Shown here piece by piece: positions 20,401 through 28,667 of a stretch of 64,000 nt of DNA. Positions within the stretch are counted from its first letter, which is position 1, and every line of letters starts with the position of its first letter. The notes under the pieces are model-generated. The model ran no database searches. It had not been told where the DNA came from and was given only the letters and a program-made list of their open reading frames with translations. The stretch comes from Bifidobacterium sp. ESL0800. Its GTDB lineage: Bacteria; Actinomycetota; Actinomycetes; Actinomycetales; Bifidobacteriaceae. Location: NCBI RefSeq assembly GCF_029395355.1, contig NZ_CP113913.1, positions 2,170,001 through 2,234,000 on the forward strand, given 5' to 3'. The position numbers and the translations under genes were made by a program.

Positions 20401-20671
20401 CTTTCGTACCACGAAACAATTCGATCGTGATATCAACAAGATGTGAAAGCTGCATCGAGACTTGACGAAGATAGATAAAGCTCTCGATGCTTTGGCAAGC
20501 AATGACATAGATTTATTGGCGGGGCATTACCGTGACCATAAACTTACCGGGGCTTTGCAAGGGTATCGTGAATTGCATATCGAAGGCGATTGGCTTTTGG
20601 TGTACAAGAAAATAAAAGAGACGATTACCATAGTTCTCACACGCACCGGAACTCACGACACTTTATTGTGA
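20393..20671 (+). pseudogene. YafQ-type mRNA interferase toxin interrupted by in-frame TGA
   Basis: Reading from ATG 20393 gives MYSFRTTKQFDRDINKM, then TGA (20444-20446), then the rest of a YafQ-family toxin in the same frame up to the stop at 20671. The residues after the stop include the family's catalytic surface (GHYRDHKLTGALQGYRELHI, DWLLVYK and RTGTHDTLL), with the histidines and Asp conserved. The intact paralogue at 36959 confirms the expected length. Either the toxin is dead, or a 69-70-residue fragment is made from TTG 20462. A stop gained by a single base change is the simplest view; a sequencing error cannot be excluded. Confidence 0.8.
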
Positions 20672-20708
20672 GCCCTTTTCGCCTAGAGGCTCGGGTAAGG
20701 TAGCCAGC

Positions 20709-21545
20709 GTGCGAATTATTGTTGCTGACTGCTCCGCCGTCTACTCCGGGCGGCTCAACGCCTCGTTGCCCATGGCCAAGCGGGTGCTCATGATCAAGGC
20801 CGACCAGAGCCTGCTGATTTTCTCCGAACTCGGTTCCTACAAGCCGCTCAATTGGATGGCAGCGCCCTGTACGATCCGTGAGGTGACGCCGGAAAATGAG
20901 GCTGAGAACGGCGAGGAAGGAAATGCTTCGACTACACCAAAAGAAGCGACTGAAACCGAAGCGATGGCGGATTCGGATGAAGGCGCTGTTGGGGATAGCG
21001 CCGTGCAAACCACCGTCGACGCGGCGATAAACATTGATGTAGCTGCCGAACCATTGCCCGAAAAGGTCTTTCGCGTCGCCTCGCAGAAGTCGACCGACGT
21101 GCTCGAAGTGACGGTGCAGCACGTCTATTCCGACGAGACCTACGATCTGGGAGAGGATCCGGGCCTGACCAAGGATGGTGTGGAAGACCATCTCCAGTAT
21201 TATCTGGCCGCTCAGATCGAGCGGATCGGCAAGGGAGCGAAACTGGTGCGCCGTGAGTATCCGACGCCTATCGGCCCGGTCGATATCATGGCCATCGACG
21301 GGGCCGGCCAGCACGTCGCCATCGAGATCAAGCGTCATGGCGGCATCGACGGTGTCGAACAGCTCACCCGTTATGTGAAACTGCTCAACAAGGATCCGTT
21401 GCTCGCTCCGGTCCGTGGTATGTTCGCCGCCCAGACGATCACCCCGCAGGCCAAAGTCCTGGCCACCGAGCGCGGTTTTGATTGCCTTATTCTCGACTAC
21501 GAGGACATGAAAGGTACTGACGACGACAGCCTGCGTCTGTTCTGA
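20709..21545 (+). CDS. nucS: Mismatch-specific endonuclease NucS/EndoMS
   Basis: NucS makes double-strand cuts at mismatches and provides the non-canonical mismatch repair of actinobacteria and archaea, which lack MutS/MutL. The N-terminal domain starts with the family's IIVADCSAVYSGRLNA and YKPLNWM motifs. The C-terminal RecB-like nuclease domain has Asp192 in GPVDIMAID and Glu206-x-Lys208 in AIEIKRHGG, followed by QLTRYVKLL. The start is GTG at 20709 with AAGG upstream. The two domains are separated by an acidic Glu/Ala/Thr-rich insertion (about residues 60-115), longer than in mycobacterial NucS. The 278-residue length reflects that. Confidence 0.93.
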   Translation: MRIIVADCSAVYSGRLNASLPMAKRVLMIKADQSLLIFSELGSYKPLNWMAAPCTIREVTPENEAENGEEGNASTTPKEATETEAMADSDEGAVGDSAVQTTVDAAINIDVAAEPLPEKVFRVASQKSTDVLEVTVQHVYSDETYDLGEDPGLTKDGVEDHLQYYLAAQIERIGKGAKLVRREYPTPIGPVDIMAIDGAGQHVAIEIKRHGGIDGVEQLTRYVKLLNKDPLLAPVRGMFAAQTITPQAKVLATERGFDCLILDYEDMKGTDDDSLRLF

Positions 21546-21697
21546 GGCGAATCGGTATCGGAGTATCGGACAAATCTGCGATTCTCTATGGATTCGTATT
21601 GGGATTCTGCGCCTTAGATTCGCCTTATTGTCGCGTTATCGTTATTGTTCTATCCGATTCGGTTGTTTCTTGGCGAGTCCGTTTTTGGGTACGGTAT

Positions 21698-21738
21698 GAA
21701 AATTCCCGGACGTCACGTCAAGGTGAGTGTCCGGGAAT
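21698..21738 (-). terminator. Terminator of the FKBP lipoprotein gene
   Basis: ATTCCCGGAC (21702-21711) pairs perfectly with GTCCGGGAAT (21729-21738). On the minus strand the stem is followed by TTTTC. nucS converges from the other side and may also use the hairpin. Confidence 0.65.
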
Positions 21739-21789
21739 CGTTGTTGTTTGACTCGTCGCCCGTTTAATTATCGGATTTCGGTGGCCGGC

Positions 21790-22755
21790 TTACTGCTGGG
21801 CCTGCGTGGCTCCGTAATCGTAGAGGATGTCGACCACGAAGTAGAGCGTCGAATTGGCGGGAATCTTGGCCTGCGCCTTGTTGCCGTAGCCAAGATCCGG
21901 GGGAACGATCAGCAGAACCTGCGAGCCGACCGTCTGACCGGCAAGGCCCTTCTTCCAACCGTCGACGACCTGCTGCAGCGAGAATTGTGAGGACTTGCCG
22001 CGGTCCCACGAGGAATCGAACTTCGACGGCTTGCCGTCCTTGTCCATCACCCAGCCGGTGTAATGCGCGTCGATGGTGTCTGTTTCGGCGACCTTCTTGC
22101 CCGTGCCGCGGATCAGAGGCTGGACGACGAGATCATTGCCCGGCTTGTAACCATTGAAATCAATGGAAGGCGCACCCTTTTTGTCGAGCGTCACCTTCGG
22201 CAGGTCGGCAGGAACGTCGGTCACCTTGGTGCCTTTGGCCTTCGTCAGCGGCTTGGATTGCGAAACGAGGGTGATCGCCATGATGTACGAAGTGCTGGCT
22301 TTGTTGTGGTCGTTGACGCCGAAAGCGATGGTCGAGTTGATCTTCTGGTCTTTGAGCACGTTGTAATAGGTTTTGCCCGCGCCGTCCTCGTTCATCACCA
22401 TCGAGCAGTCGGGCGTGTTCTTCTCCCAGGTGCTGATCATCTCGCTGCCGTCCTTGGCGTTCAGCGCGATGCCCTGGATGCAGACGTGATTGTCTTTTTT
22501 AATTGCGGCGCCATTCCCTTTTTGCAGTACGGCATAGGAATTATTGACCACGGTCATGGGGGTGTGGAAAGTGATTTTCGGCTTTTTGCCAAGCGTTCCG
22601 GTGGCCTTGACTCCGGCCATCTGCGTGTCGGAAGAGGAATCGGCGGATTTGCTGTTGTCGCTGCCCGACCCGCAGGCGACCAAGCCGAATGACAGGGCGA
22701 TGGCGCAAGCCGCTGCGAGCATGCGGCCGAATGTTCGGGGGTGTTTGTTGCTCAT
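21790..22755 (-). CDS. FKBP-type peptidyl-prolyl isomerase lipoprotein
   Basis: This 321-residue protein has a lipoprotein signal peptide with the lipobox LVACGS (lipidated Cys28), so it is anchored to the outer face of the membrane. A Ser/Asp-rich linker and a poorly conserved N-terminal region follow. The FKBP domain occupies about residues 205-316: TDTIDAHYTGWV, FDSSWDRG, VVDGWKKGLAGQTVGS and PPDLGYG are diagnostic. It probably assists folding of exported proteins. It is transcribed divergently from the 590-residue membrane protein, with array B between them. Confidence 0.92.
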   Translation of the reverse strand: MSNKHPRTFGRMLAAACAIALSFGLVACGSGSDNSKSADSSSDTQMAGVKATGTLGKKPKITFHTPMTVVNNSYAVLQKGNGAAIKKDNHVCIQGIALNAKDGSEMISTWEKNTPDCSMVMNEDGAGKTYYNVLKDQKINSTIAFGVNDHNKASTSYIMAITLVSQSKPLTKAKGTKVTDVPADLPKVTLDKKGAPSIDFNGYKPGNDLVVQPLIRGTGKKVAETDTIDAHYTGWVMDKDGKPSKFDSSWDRGKSSQFSLQQVVDGWKKGLAGQTVGSQVLLIVPPDLGYGNKAQAKIPANSTLYFVVDILYDYGATQAQQ

Positions 22756-22853
22756 GGTTCACCACATTAGCCCTGAACCTTGATTTAGCGCATAGTCGGA
22801 GATGGCTGAGCCGATATCGTCGGCTGGCTGATGGTGATTGGCCATGGTGGAGA

Positions 22854-22992
22854 TGTGATTTTTTCTGTATCTATCCCTGCGATACAGAGTAAATCACAGA
22901 ATTCGGCTCAAAAGTGTGATTTGCTTTGTATTCGTCGTGAGCTTACAGAGTAAATCACATAATCGGACCTAAAGGTGTGATTTACTCTGTAT
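22854..22992. repeat. Palindromic tandem array B (61-bp period)
   Basis: Copies of TGTGATTTACTCTGTAT lie at 22854, 22915 and 22976 (first two degenerate). Inverted copies (ATACAGAGTAAATCACA type) lie at 22882 and 22943. Forward-to-forward and inverted-to-inverted distances are both exactly 61 bp. Loop sequences differ, while the linkers are alike (TTCGG/ATCGG with AAA). The array fills the divergent gap between the FKBP lipoprotein gene and the 590-residue membrane protein gene. Confidence 0.85.
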
Positions 22993-23062
22993 GCAATAAT
23001 GTAATACCGTGATAATCGCTCACAGAATTCTATCGGATAGACCTTGTAGAATATAAGGCAAT

Positions 23063-24835
23063 ATGACTTCACAACAGGATAAAAAGAATAAGCGCAACGC
23101 AAAGCCGACCAGACACGCGGTGATCATGCGTGGCGTTGTCGCGCCGATTTTCGGCCTTCTTGCGGTGTTGTTCATCGTCTTGGGAACCTTGAACATGACC
23201 GTTTGGAAGCCGGCGCGTGAGGTCAGTGCGACTACCTCGGTTTCCGGAACCCGTTATGTCGTCACTGATTCCGGGATGTTGAATCTACTCGCCAAATCCG
23301 TCGATGTAGAAGTGAGCACTCACGGCGACCGGGCAAAAGCCGCATCCCGCTCCGATAAAACGAAGACAGCAAAATCTAGCGCGCGGACCTGTGTGGCCTT
23401 GGGCAATGCCAAAGACGCCGCCGGCTGGCTGGCCGGTCAGCAATATGTACGAGTGACCGGGCTGGATGGCTGGAAAGCGCTTTCCACCAAAACCGATACA
23501 GGGTCCAGGATCGACACCTCGAAAGGCGGCGATGAGGTCGCTTTCAAGGATTCGGATATGTGGACGAGCGTGAAGTGCGGAGACTCTGCCATCAAGCTGA
23601 ACCTCAATGATGTGAGAAGCGATCAGGTGATGGTCGTGGACATGGGCGCGATGCCCAAGAAATCGGCGAAACCGAGTGCCATCATCACCATGCATTGGGT
23701 GCGCGATCAGGTGCCCAATCATGCGCTTCCGTTCTTCGTCGCGGCCGGCGTGTGCGTGGTGCTGACCATATTGTCTGCTTCTATTTTTGCGATTATGGCC
23801 AACGAATCGTTCAAGCGCAAGCGTGCGAAGCGTCGTGAGGAGCGGGAGAAGGCGAAGGCCGAGGAAGTCTCGATTTACGAGGCCATGACCGGAAGCATCG
23901 CTGTGCTTCGGACGAGTCTGACGCACTCGAGTCATAACCATCGTCCCTCTCATAAGATTCGTCCTTCCGACATTGGGGCTTCGGACGAGGCGTCGAGGGC
24001 CGAAGGCGGCGCGGACGCTGCGTCGGGTGAGGGGTCATTGTTATCTGGTACTTCGGAAAACGGACTTTCGGCGCCCAGTATCATCGATCCGACCAGACGC
24101 AATCTCGTCGCCGATATGCAGATGAAGAACGATGCCGGTGCAAACGACGATACCGATGGAAACGACGACAGCACGGATAACGCTGCCGCCGCCGATGCCG
24201 ACGGTAACGACGACAAAACGGAAACCGCTCGACTTCAGAGTTCTGAACCTGAGCGTTCCGGTGAGGGCGAAACGGTTGCAGGTACGGACTCTGAACACTT
24301 GGCTGAGGGTGCGAAAGCAGTCGATAGTGATGAAAAGAATCACGGCGTGAAACGGTCCGGGCGCCATTGCGGCAAACCGGAACAGGAAACCGAATCGGAT
24401 GCCGCCGCGACCTCGGCCCATGTAGGAAGGCACGCGCGGCATACCACAGCAAGCCATGTCGACGATAGTAGTGCCGGTAATCTCAATAATGGCAACAATA
24501 CTGATGGCCGCAAGAAAGAGACCACTGACTTTAGAGATGCCAACGTATCCGTGTCTCTTCAACAGTCGGCAGGAAACGCCGGCTCTGATAATGCTGAACA
24601 CTCTGATGCCCGCAATGGCGAAGGCCGCACGGCCTCAAGTGCCGATGAGCTGATTGACGAAGGCCACGCGCAAGCCGAAACCACGGTGATTTCAATGAGT
24701 GACCTGCGTGCGTATTTCGCCCGTCTCTCTTCGGAAACGTCGGAAACGTCGAACGGCGAGGCCGACGCCGCCAACGCTACGTCGAAGCAAACCAGTGAAA
24801 CGCCGACCGTGAATGAGGACGAAAAGAACGTATGA
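23063..24835 (+). CDS. Two-pass membrane protein with long acidic cytoplasmic tail
   Basis: This 590-residue protein has membrane helices at about residues 22-43 and 221-246, which enclose an extracytoplasmic domain with two cysteines (RTCVALG and SVKCGD). A basic stretch (KRKRAKRREEREKAKAEE) after the second helix suggests the tail is cytoplasmic. The tail, about residues 290-590, is low-complexity and rich in Asp, Asn, Glu, Ser and Ala. AAGG precedes the ATG. Its stop overlaps the start of the following lipoprotein gene (ATGA), so the two are translated together and may work together. I do not recognise the family. Confidence 0.8.
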   Translation: MTSQQDKKNKRNAKPTRHAVIMRGVVAPIFGLLAVLFIVLGTLNMTVWKPAREVSATTSVSGTRYVVTDSGMLNLLAKSVDVEVSTHGDRAKAASRSDKTKTAKSSARTCVALGNAKDAAGWLAGQQYVRVTGLDGWKALSTKTDTGSRIDTSKGGDEVAFKDSDMWTSVKCGDSAIKLNLNDVRSDQVMVVDMGAMPKKSAKPSAIITMHWVRDQVPNHALPFFVAAGVCVVLTILSASIFAIMANESFKRKRAKRREEREKAKAEEVSIYEAMTGSIAVLRTSLTHSSHNHRPSHKIRPSDIGASDEASRAEGGADAASGEGSLLSGTSENGLSAPSIIDPTRRNLVADMQMKNDAGANDDTDGNDDSTDNAAAADADGNDDKTETARLQSSEPERSGEGETVAGTDSEHLAEGAKAVDSDEKNHGVKRSGRHCGKPEQETESDAAATSAHVGRHARHTTASHVDDSSAGNLNNGNNTDGRKKETTDFRDANVSVSLQQSAGNAGSDNAEHSDARNGEGRTASSADELIDEGHAQAETTVISMSDLRAYFARLSSETSETSNGEADAANATSKQTSETPTVNEDEKNV

Positions 24836-25839
24836 GTACGAAGAAACTGTTGAAAACATTGACGGCGGTGGCGCTCGCTGCAGCCACACTGGTCGGGGCG
24901 GCCGCGTGCGGCGAGAAAACCCCGCAACCGCAAGGGGCCGAATCGTCGACCCAGACTCCGGATATCACCGAAGCCCAGGAAAAAGCGATACGCAAGTCGA
25001 TCCTGGACGTTCTTGACGCTTCGGACAACGCCAAAAAACCGGACGGACTGTCGGCACGCGTCACCGGGCCGGCCCAACAGGTGCGTACCAGCGAACTGTC
25101 GATAGCCCAAGCAACTGGTTCGCTCGATCCCAAGGCCACCATTCCCAAAGACATCGCGCAGACGATTATTCCCACCCAGTCGGGTTGGCCGCGTTCGGTG
25201 TTCTCGATCACCACCACCACAAAGGACCAGCAGTCCAAGCGTCTTCTGGTGATGACTCAGCAGGGCCCTCGAAGCAATTACAAACTGTGGGGTGTCGTAC
25301 GACTGTTCCAAGGGGCGAAGCTTCCGGAATTCGCCATTCCTTCAATCGGTGCCAGTTTGGGTTCGCCGGATGATTCCGGATTGTCGATGACCCCGCAACA
25401 GGCGGTGGATGAGTATGCGGACGTTTTGACGCACGGGCAGCAGAGCAAGTTCGCGGCGAGATTCAGCAACGATTATTTCCGCCAAGATCTTGACAAACTT
25501 TCCGCAACGGTCCAGCAGGGCATGGAACGCAACCATGGCACGCAGACCCAGACGTTCACACCGGTCAAAAACGAAATCGCGGTGATGCGTTCCAGCGAGG
25601 GCGGCGACCTGGTGGTCTCGCAGATCAATTCGGAATGGACCCGTATCGCCGGCGAAGGCCGCGAATCGCAGCCGGCCAGCGACGCCGAGCGCGCGTTGTT
25701 CGGTCAGGGCAAGGCCACCGGAACGATGAAGGTGACGTATGTCAACGTCTTGGCCTTCTACGTGCCGCCGGCCAAGTCAGGCAAAAAGGTGGTCGCGGTA
25801 GGTGCCGAACGTCAGCCGATCAAGGTCGAAGCGCTCTAG
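24832..25839 (+). CDS. Lipoprotein of unknown function
   Basis: This 335-residue protein has a signal peptide ending in the lipobox GAAACGEK (Cys26), so it is membrane-anchored on the outside. The mature part has no motif known to me. It appears to be two globular halves joined near residue 185 (GLSMTPQQAVDEYADVL). Its ATG overlaps the stop of the upstream membrane protein gene, and the pair forms a two-gene operon. A joint envelope function is inferred from this coupling only. Confidence 0.8.
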   Translation: MSTKKLLKTLTAVALAAATLVGAAACGEKTPQPQGAESSTQTPDITEAQEKAIRKSILDVLDASDNAKKPDGLSARVTGPAQQVRTSELSIAQATGSLDPKATIPKDIAQTIIPTQSGWPRSVFSITTTTKDQQSKRLLVMTQQGPRSNYKLWGVVRLFQGAKLPEFAIPSIGASLGSPDDSGLSMTPQQAVDEYADVLTHGQQSKFAARFSNDYFRQDLDKLSATVQQGMERNHGTQTQTFTPVKNEIAVMRSSEGGDLVVSQINSEWTRIAGEGRESQPASDAERALFGQGKATGTMKVTYVNVLAFYVPPAKSGKKVVAVGAERQPIKVEAL

Positions 25840-25976
25840 ATCATCGGCCCCGGTCCGCCATCAGACAAAGCGGTGTCCTGCGGGGCGGGCGGCAGGTAGA
25901 TTAGATGGTGTTTATACGCGTATCGGATAGATAGTGACCCCTGTGTCGAGCCGACGCAGCGAGAAAGAAGGCACTT

Positions 25977-26948
25977 TTGGCAGCAGCAAACAATTCAGGG
26001 ACGAATCCGGGCATTTCATTGGCGGGTGCGGTTGATTTGAGTTCGATCAAGCATCAGGTGCAGGCCGAGCCGGGTCAGGCCGGCGGTGCGCCGAGCGCAG
26101 GTGGCTATGTCATCGACGTCACCGAATCCACGTTCCAAGCGGTTCTGCAGACCTCCGCCACCTATCCGGTGGTGCTGTTGCTGTGGATTCCCACTGACGA
26201 CCGCCTGTTCGCGATGGCCAAAAAACTCGGGGATACCATCAATGGGATGAAAGGGCAGCTGCAGCTGGCCCGTATCGATATCAACGCGGAACCTGGTATC
26301 GCCCAGGCCTTCCAGATCAAGGGCGCGCCTGCATTGTTCGCGCTTATCGGAGGCCGGCCCATGCCGATTCTCGAGGGGCTGCCGAGCGACGAGGAATTGA
26401 GCCAGATCAGCGACACCTTGCTGCCGCAGATCGTGCAGTTGGCCCAACAGGCCGGAGTCACCGGCACCGCGCCGTATTCCGGCGATCCGGATGCCGATGC
26501 TGCTGCCGGTGAGGGAGCGGATGCGGCCGAGCAGGTGCCGCCGGAGCATCAGCAGGCCCACCAGCTCGCGGCCGACGGCGACTATGCCGGTGCCGCCGAG
26601 GCTTATGCTCAAGTACTTGAAGCGAATCCGAACGATACCCTGGCCGCCCGCGAACGTTCCAAGGCATTGCTGCTGGCGCGTTCCGGCAGCGCGGATGTGC
26701 GCGTGGTCCGCGCCGCCGCGGCCGAGCATCCCGACGATGTCGACGCCCAGCTTGCCGTCGCCGATATCGACATGATCGGCGGCCAGATCGAGGACGCGTT
26801 CTCGCGCCTGCTTGATTTTCTCGCGGCCGGTCACAAGGCCGATTTGGAGCCGGTGCGCAAGCGCCTGCTCGAGTACTTCGCCATTCCCGCGCCGGACGAC
26901 CCGCGCTTGAAGGCCGCTCGCCGCCGCCTGTCCACGTTGATGTACTAA
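25977..26948 (+). CDS. Thioredoxin-fold/TPR protein, YbbN (CnoX)-like
   Basis: The 323-residue protein has a thioredoxin-like domain at about residues 45-150 (YPVVLLLWIPTDDRLFAMAKKL, then ARIDINAEPGIAQAFQIKGAPALFAL with the cis-Pro). TPR-like helices follow from about 185 to the end. The place of the redox CXXC motif is taken by PTDD, so it cannot act as a disulfide reductase; YbbN-type proteins of this architecture act as holdase co-chaperones. The start is TTG at 25977 with AGAAGG upstream. It is a single gene facing the CYTH gene. Confidence 0.82.
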   Translation: MAAANNSGTNPGISLAGAVDLSSIKHQVQAEPGQAGGAPSAGGYVIDVTESTFQAVLQTSATYPVVLLLWIPTDDRLFAMAKKLGDTINGMKGQLQLARIDINAEPGIAQAFQIKGAPALFALIGGRPMPILEGLPSDEELSQISDTLLPQIVQLAQQAGVTGTAPYSGDPDADAAAGEGADAAEQVPPEHQQAHQLAADGDYAGAAEAYAQVLEANPNDTLAARERSKALLLARSGSADVRVVRAAAAEHPDDVDAQLAVADIDMIGGQIEDAFSRLLDFLAAGHKADLEPVRKRLLEYFAIPAPDDPRLKAARRRLSTLMY

Positions 26949-26989
26949 TTATTCGTGCCGATTGCGGTCGTAAATGCCTCAGCGGTCGT

Positions 26990-27616
26990 CTATTCGTGCC
27001 GATTGCGGCCGTAGATCTGCTCAAAATGCGGGCCCTGCTTGGCCAGTTCTTGCTCGAAGTCCTCGCTCCAGGTCGCAAACGGCCTGCCGGCGAGCCCGTC
27101 GTTGGAGAACCGCGCCTGATCGGTGATTTCGGTGACGCAGAAATCAGGGATGATGAGGTTGGTGACCGGCCGCGAACGTTTGGCCTCGGCCACCACCAGC
27201 GGCGCGTTCAATCCGCCGAAGACGTCGATGTCCCAGCCGTCCTCGCCGATCCAGGCCGCAAAGCGGTTTTTGATGATGACCTCGCCGCCGCGTTTGATCA
27301 GCTCAGCGGCGATGTTGGCATCGATCTCGCGCTCCGCCTCGTAGCGCGTGCCGCCCACAGACGGGCCCTTGATGGCCACCGACGCCTCGGAGAAATCGTC
27401 ACGATATTGGTCGAGCACCGCCATCGCATCGGTGTCGGCGTCCATCTCGATGCGGTTTTTCCGGCTCAACAGACGCACGCGCAGCGCGTAGTTGTCGGAG
27501 TGCACGTAGTAGCTCTGCACAATCAGTGTCGGCGCGCTGCCGTCGTCCAGTTCCGCAGGCATGGTTCGGCAGAAGAACCGCCGGTCGAATTCGAAGTCGT
27601 TCATTTCAGGAGCCAT
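26990..27616 (-). CDS. CYTH-domain protein (triphosphate tunnel fold)
   Basis: This 208-residue protein resembles the CYTH superfamily, whose members bind triphosphates in a beta-barrel tunnel (thiamine triphosphatases, polyphosphatases, class IV adenylate cyclases). Supporting motifs are FEFDRRFFCR near the N-terminus, IIKNRFAAWI, GWDIDVFGGLNAPLVVAEAK and IPDFCVTEITDQARFSNDGLA. The N-terminal ExExK signature is not exact, being FEFDR here, so catalysis is uncertain. Either of two ATGs (27616 or 27604) could be the start; neither has a strong site. The substrate is unknown. Confidence 0.72.
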   Translation of the reverse strand: MAPEMNDFEFDRRFFCRTMPAELDDGSAPTLIVQSYYVHSDNYALRVRLLSRKNRIEMDADTDAMAVLDQYRDDFSEASVAIKGPSVGGTRYEAEREIDANIAAELIKRGGEVIIKNRFAAWIGEDGWDIDVFGGLNAPLVVAEAKRSRPVTNLIIPDFCVTEITDQARFSNDGLAGRPFATWSEDFEQELAKQGPHFEQIYGRNRHE

Positions 27617-27682
27617 ATATCAAGTCTAGACGGATGCCACGCCGTTTGGTCGGCTGCGGTGCTATGCTGAAACCTGTTGTTT

Positions 27683-27756
27683 GGGTCCGTAGCTCAGCTG
27701 GATAGAGCGTTCGCCTCCGGAGCGAAAGGTCGCGGGTTCGAATCCCGTTGGGCCCA
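27683..27756 (+). tRNA. tRNA-Arg (CCG)
   Basis: A 74-nt cloverleaf is read on the plus strand. The anticodon arm is TTCGC-CTCCGGA-GCGAA, giving anticodon CCG (codon CGG). The D-arm AGCTCAGCTGGATAGAGC and T-arm GGGTTCGAATCCC are standard. The 3' CCA is not encoded. The acceptor stem contains wobble pairs but is complete. Confidence 0.95.
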
Positions 27757-27807
27757 CAAAATTGCCGATGACTTACTGGCTGCGGTCTGCCTGCGGTCTG
27801 TCTGCGG

Positions 27808-28161
27808 TTATTGTGCGCAAATCGATGGTTCCAGCTTTTGATCAAGTTCGCTGAAGAACAGCTTGATGTCCTTTTTGTTCTTATGAATCTGGGTGAGCGG
27901 CGCGCGCTTCGTCTTGGAACGCACCAACGCGCTCACGCTCGATCCGCCTTCGGCCTCGTCCACGGTCGCCACGAGGTCTTCGCCCCACGCGAACGCGGTG
28001 ACGCCGGTGGTGAAGATGCACGCCTGCTTCTCGTCGTTGCGGGCTTTCAACGTGAAGGTTTTGCTGCCGCGTAGCAAATTGAGCATAACGTTGTAGGTCT
28101 CTTCGGGCTTCGTTGCGTATGTGTGGCGTTCCGCTTTGATTCCGCCATTCAGAATTCCCAT
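27808..28161 (-). CDS. Small conserved-looking protein, function unknown
   Basis: This is a 117-residue soluble protein. The ATG at 28161 follows GAAGGA, and the sequence reads MGILNGGIKAERHTYATKP. The frame stays open for 30 codons upstream, but no better start is seen. The composition is balanced, with no membrane segment or signal. It alternates strand-like stretches (TFTLKARNDEKQACIFTTGV) and ends in a Lys-rich helix (HKNKKDIKLFFSELDQKL). I do not recognise the family. A dyad, GATATCA/TGATATC, lies 28-47 bases upstream. Confidence 0.65.
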   Translation of the reverse strand: MGILNGGIKAERHTYATKPEETYNVMLNLLRGSKTFTLKARNDEKQACIFTTGVTAFAWGEDLVATVDEAEGGSSVSALVRSKTKRAPLTQIHKNKKDIKLFFSELDQKLEPSICAQ

Positions 28162-28188
28162 GATTCCTTCTTCTTGGAGGGTTGGTTG

Positions 28189-28208
28189 GATATCACGATC
28201 ATGATATC
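28189..28208. promoter_or_regulatory. Possible operator (GATATCA/TGATATC dyad)
   Basis: Two perfect 7-bp inverted halves, GATATCA (28189-28195) and TGATATC (28202-28208), are separated by six bases. They lie just upstream of the small minus-strand gene. The size and symmetry suit binding by a dimeric regulator, but none is identified. Confidence 0.35.
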
Positions 28209-28252
28209 TCTCGATTATGAAGAGCAAATCGAGGCTTTTGCGAACGTTCAAG

Positions 28253-28314
28253 AGTTTTAAGTATAAGTAAAACTATCACAAAAATTAAGAAAAGTTTTCA
28301 GTATACTTTAAACT
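28253..28314. repeat. Single inverted repeat in an AT-rich gap
   Basis: AGTTTTAAGTATA (28253-28265) and TATACTTTAAACT (28302-28314) are inverted copies with one mismatch and a 36-base spacer. The total span is 62 bp, close to the period of the palindromic arrays elsewhere. The roughly 500-base gap between 28162 and 28667 holds this, a dyad and a terminator-like hairpin, but no gene I can support. Confidence 0.4.
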
Positions 28315-28611
28315 TTTTGCTTCGCTATGCCTTTCAAGATATATCATGAACAGGCAAAATGTCTTGCTTTGATTCTCTCTATCTGATAAATTGTAGGAGA
28401 AGCGCTTTGTTGATGGTGGTAAACATCGTGCGAACGCTTCGCAAAGTGGGATTTTCCGTCGTGATGCTTTATACCGTTGTCGATGGCGGCCACGCAGGAA
28501 GGCATCTAGTCCAGGGAATGGGCGAATCGGCTTGGAAGCCGTTATTCCCGTAGGCCTGTTCATGGGCAGGTCGCCTAACGGAGGGCGTAATATAAACGAT
28601 TCCACAATGCG

Positions 28612-28650
28612 AACCGGGGAGTGTCATGGCTCCCCGGTTTTACACTTTTC
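28612..28650 (+). terminator. Terminator-like hairpin in front of the PBECR4-like gene
   Basis: AACCGGGGA (28612-28620) pairs with TCCCCGGTT (28631-28639), and a T-rich tract (TTTACACTTTTC) follows. No plus-strand gene ends nearby. The hairpin may therefore be a leader attenuator of the downstream gene or may end an unseen small transcript from the preceding AT-rich gap. Confidence 0.55.
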
Positions 28651-28667
28651 TGATGCGAGGGAGCATG

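Noticed and set aside
20444..20446. Selenocysteine or programmed read-through at the TGA in the toxin gene
   Set aside because: No selenocysteine insertion hairpin is evident after the TGA, and the paralogue has no Cys or Sec at this place. A nonsense mutation is simpler.
28359..28553. 64-residue plus-strand ORF in the AT-rich gap
   Set aside because: It has a poor start context, no similarity that I can recognise and no supporting codon pattern. It is more likely chance.
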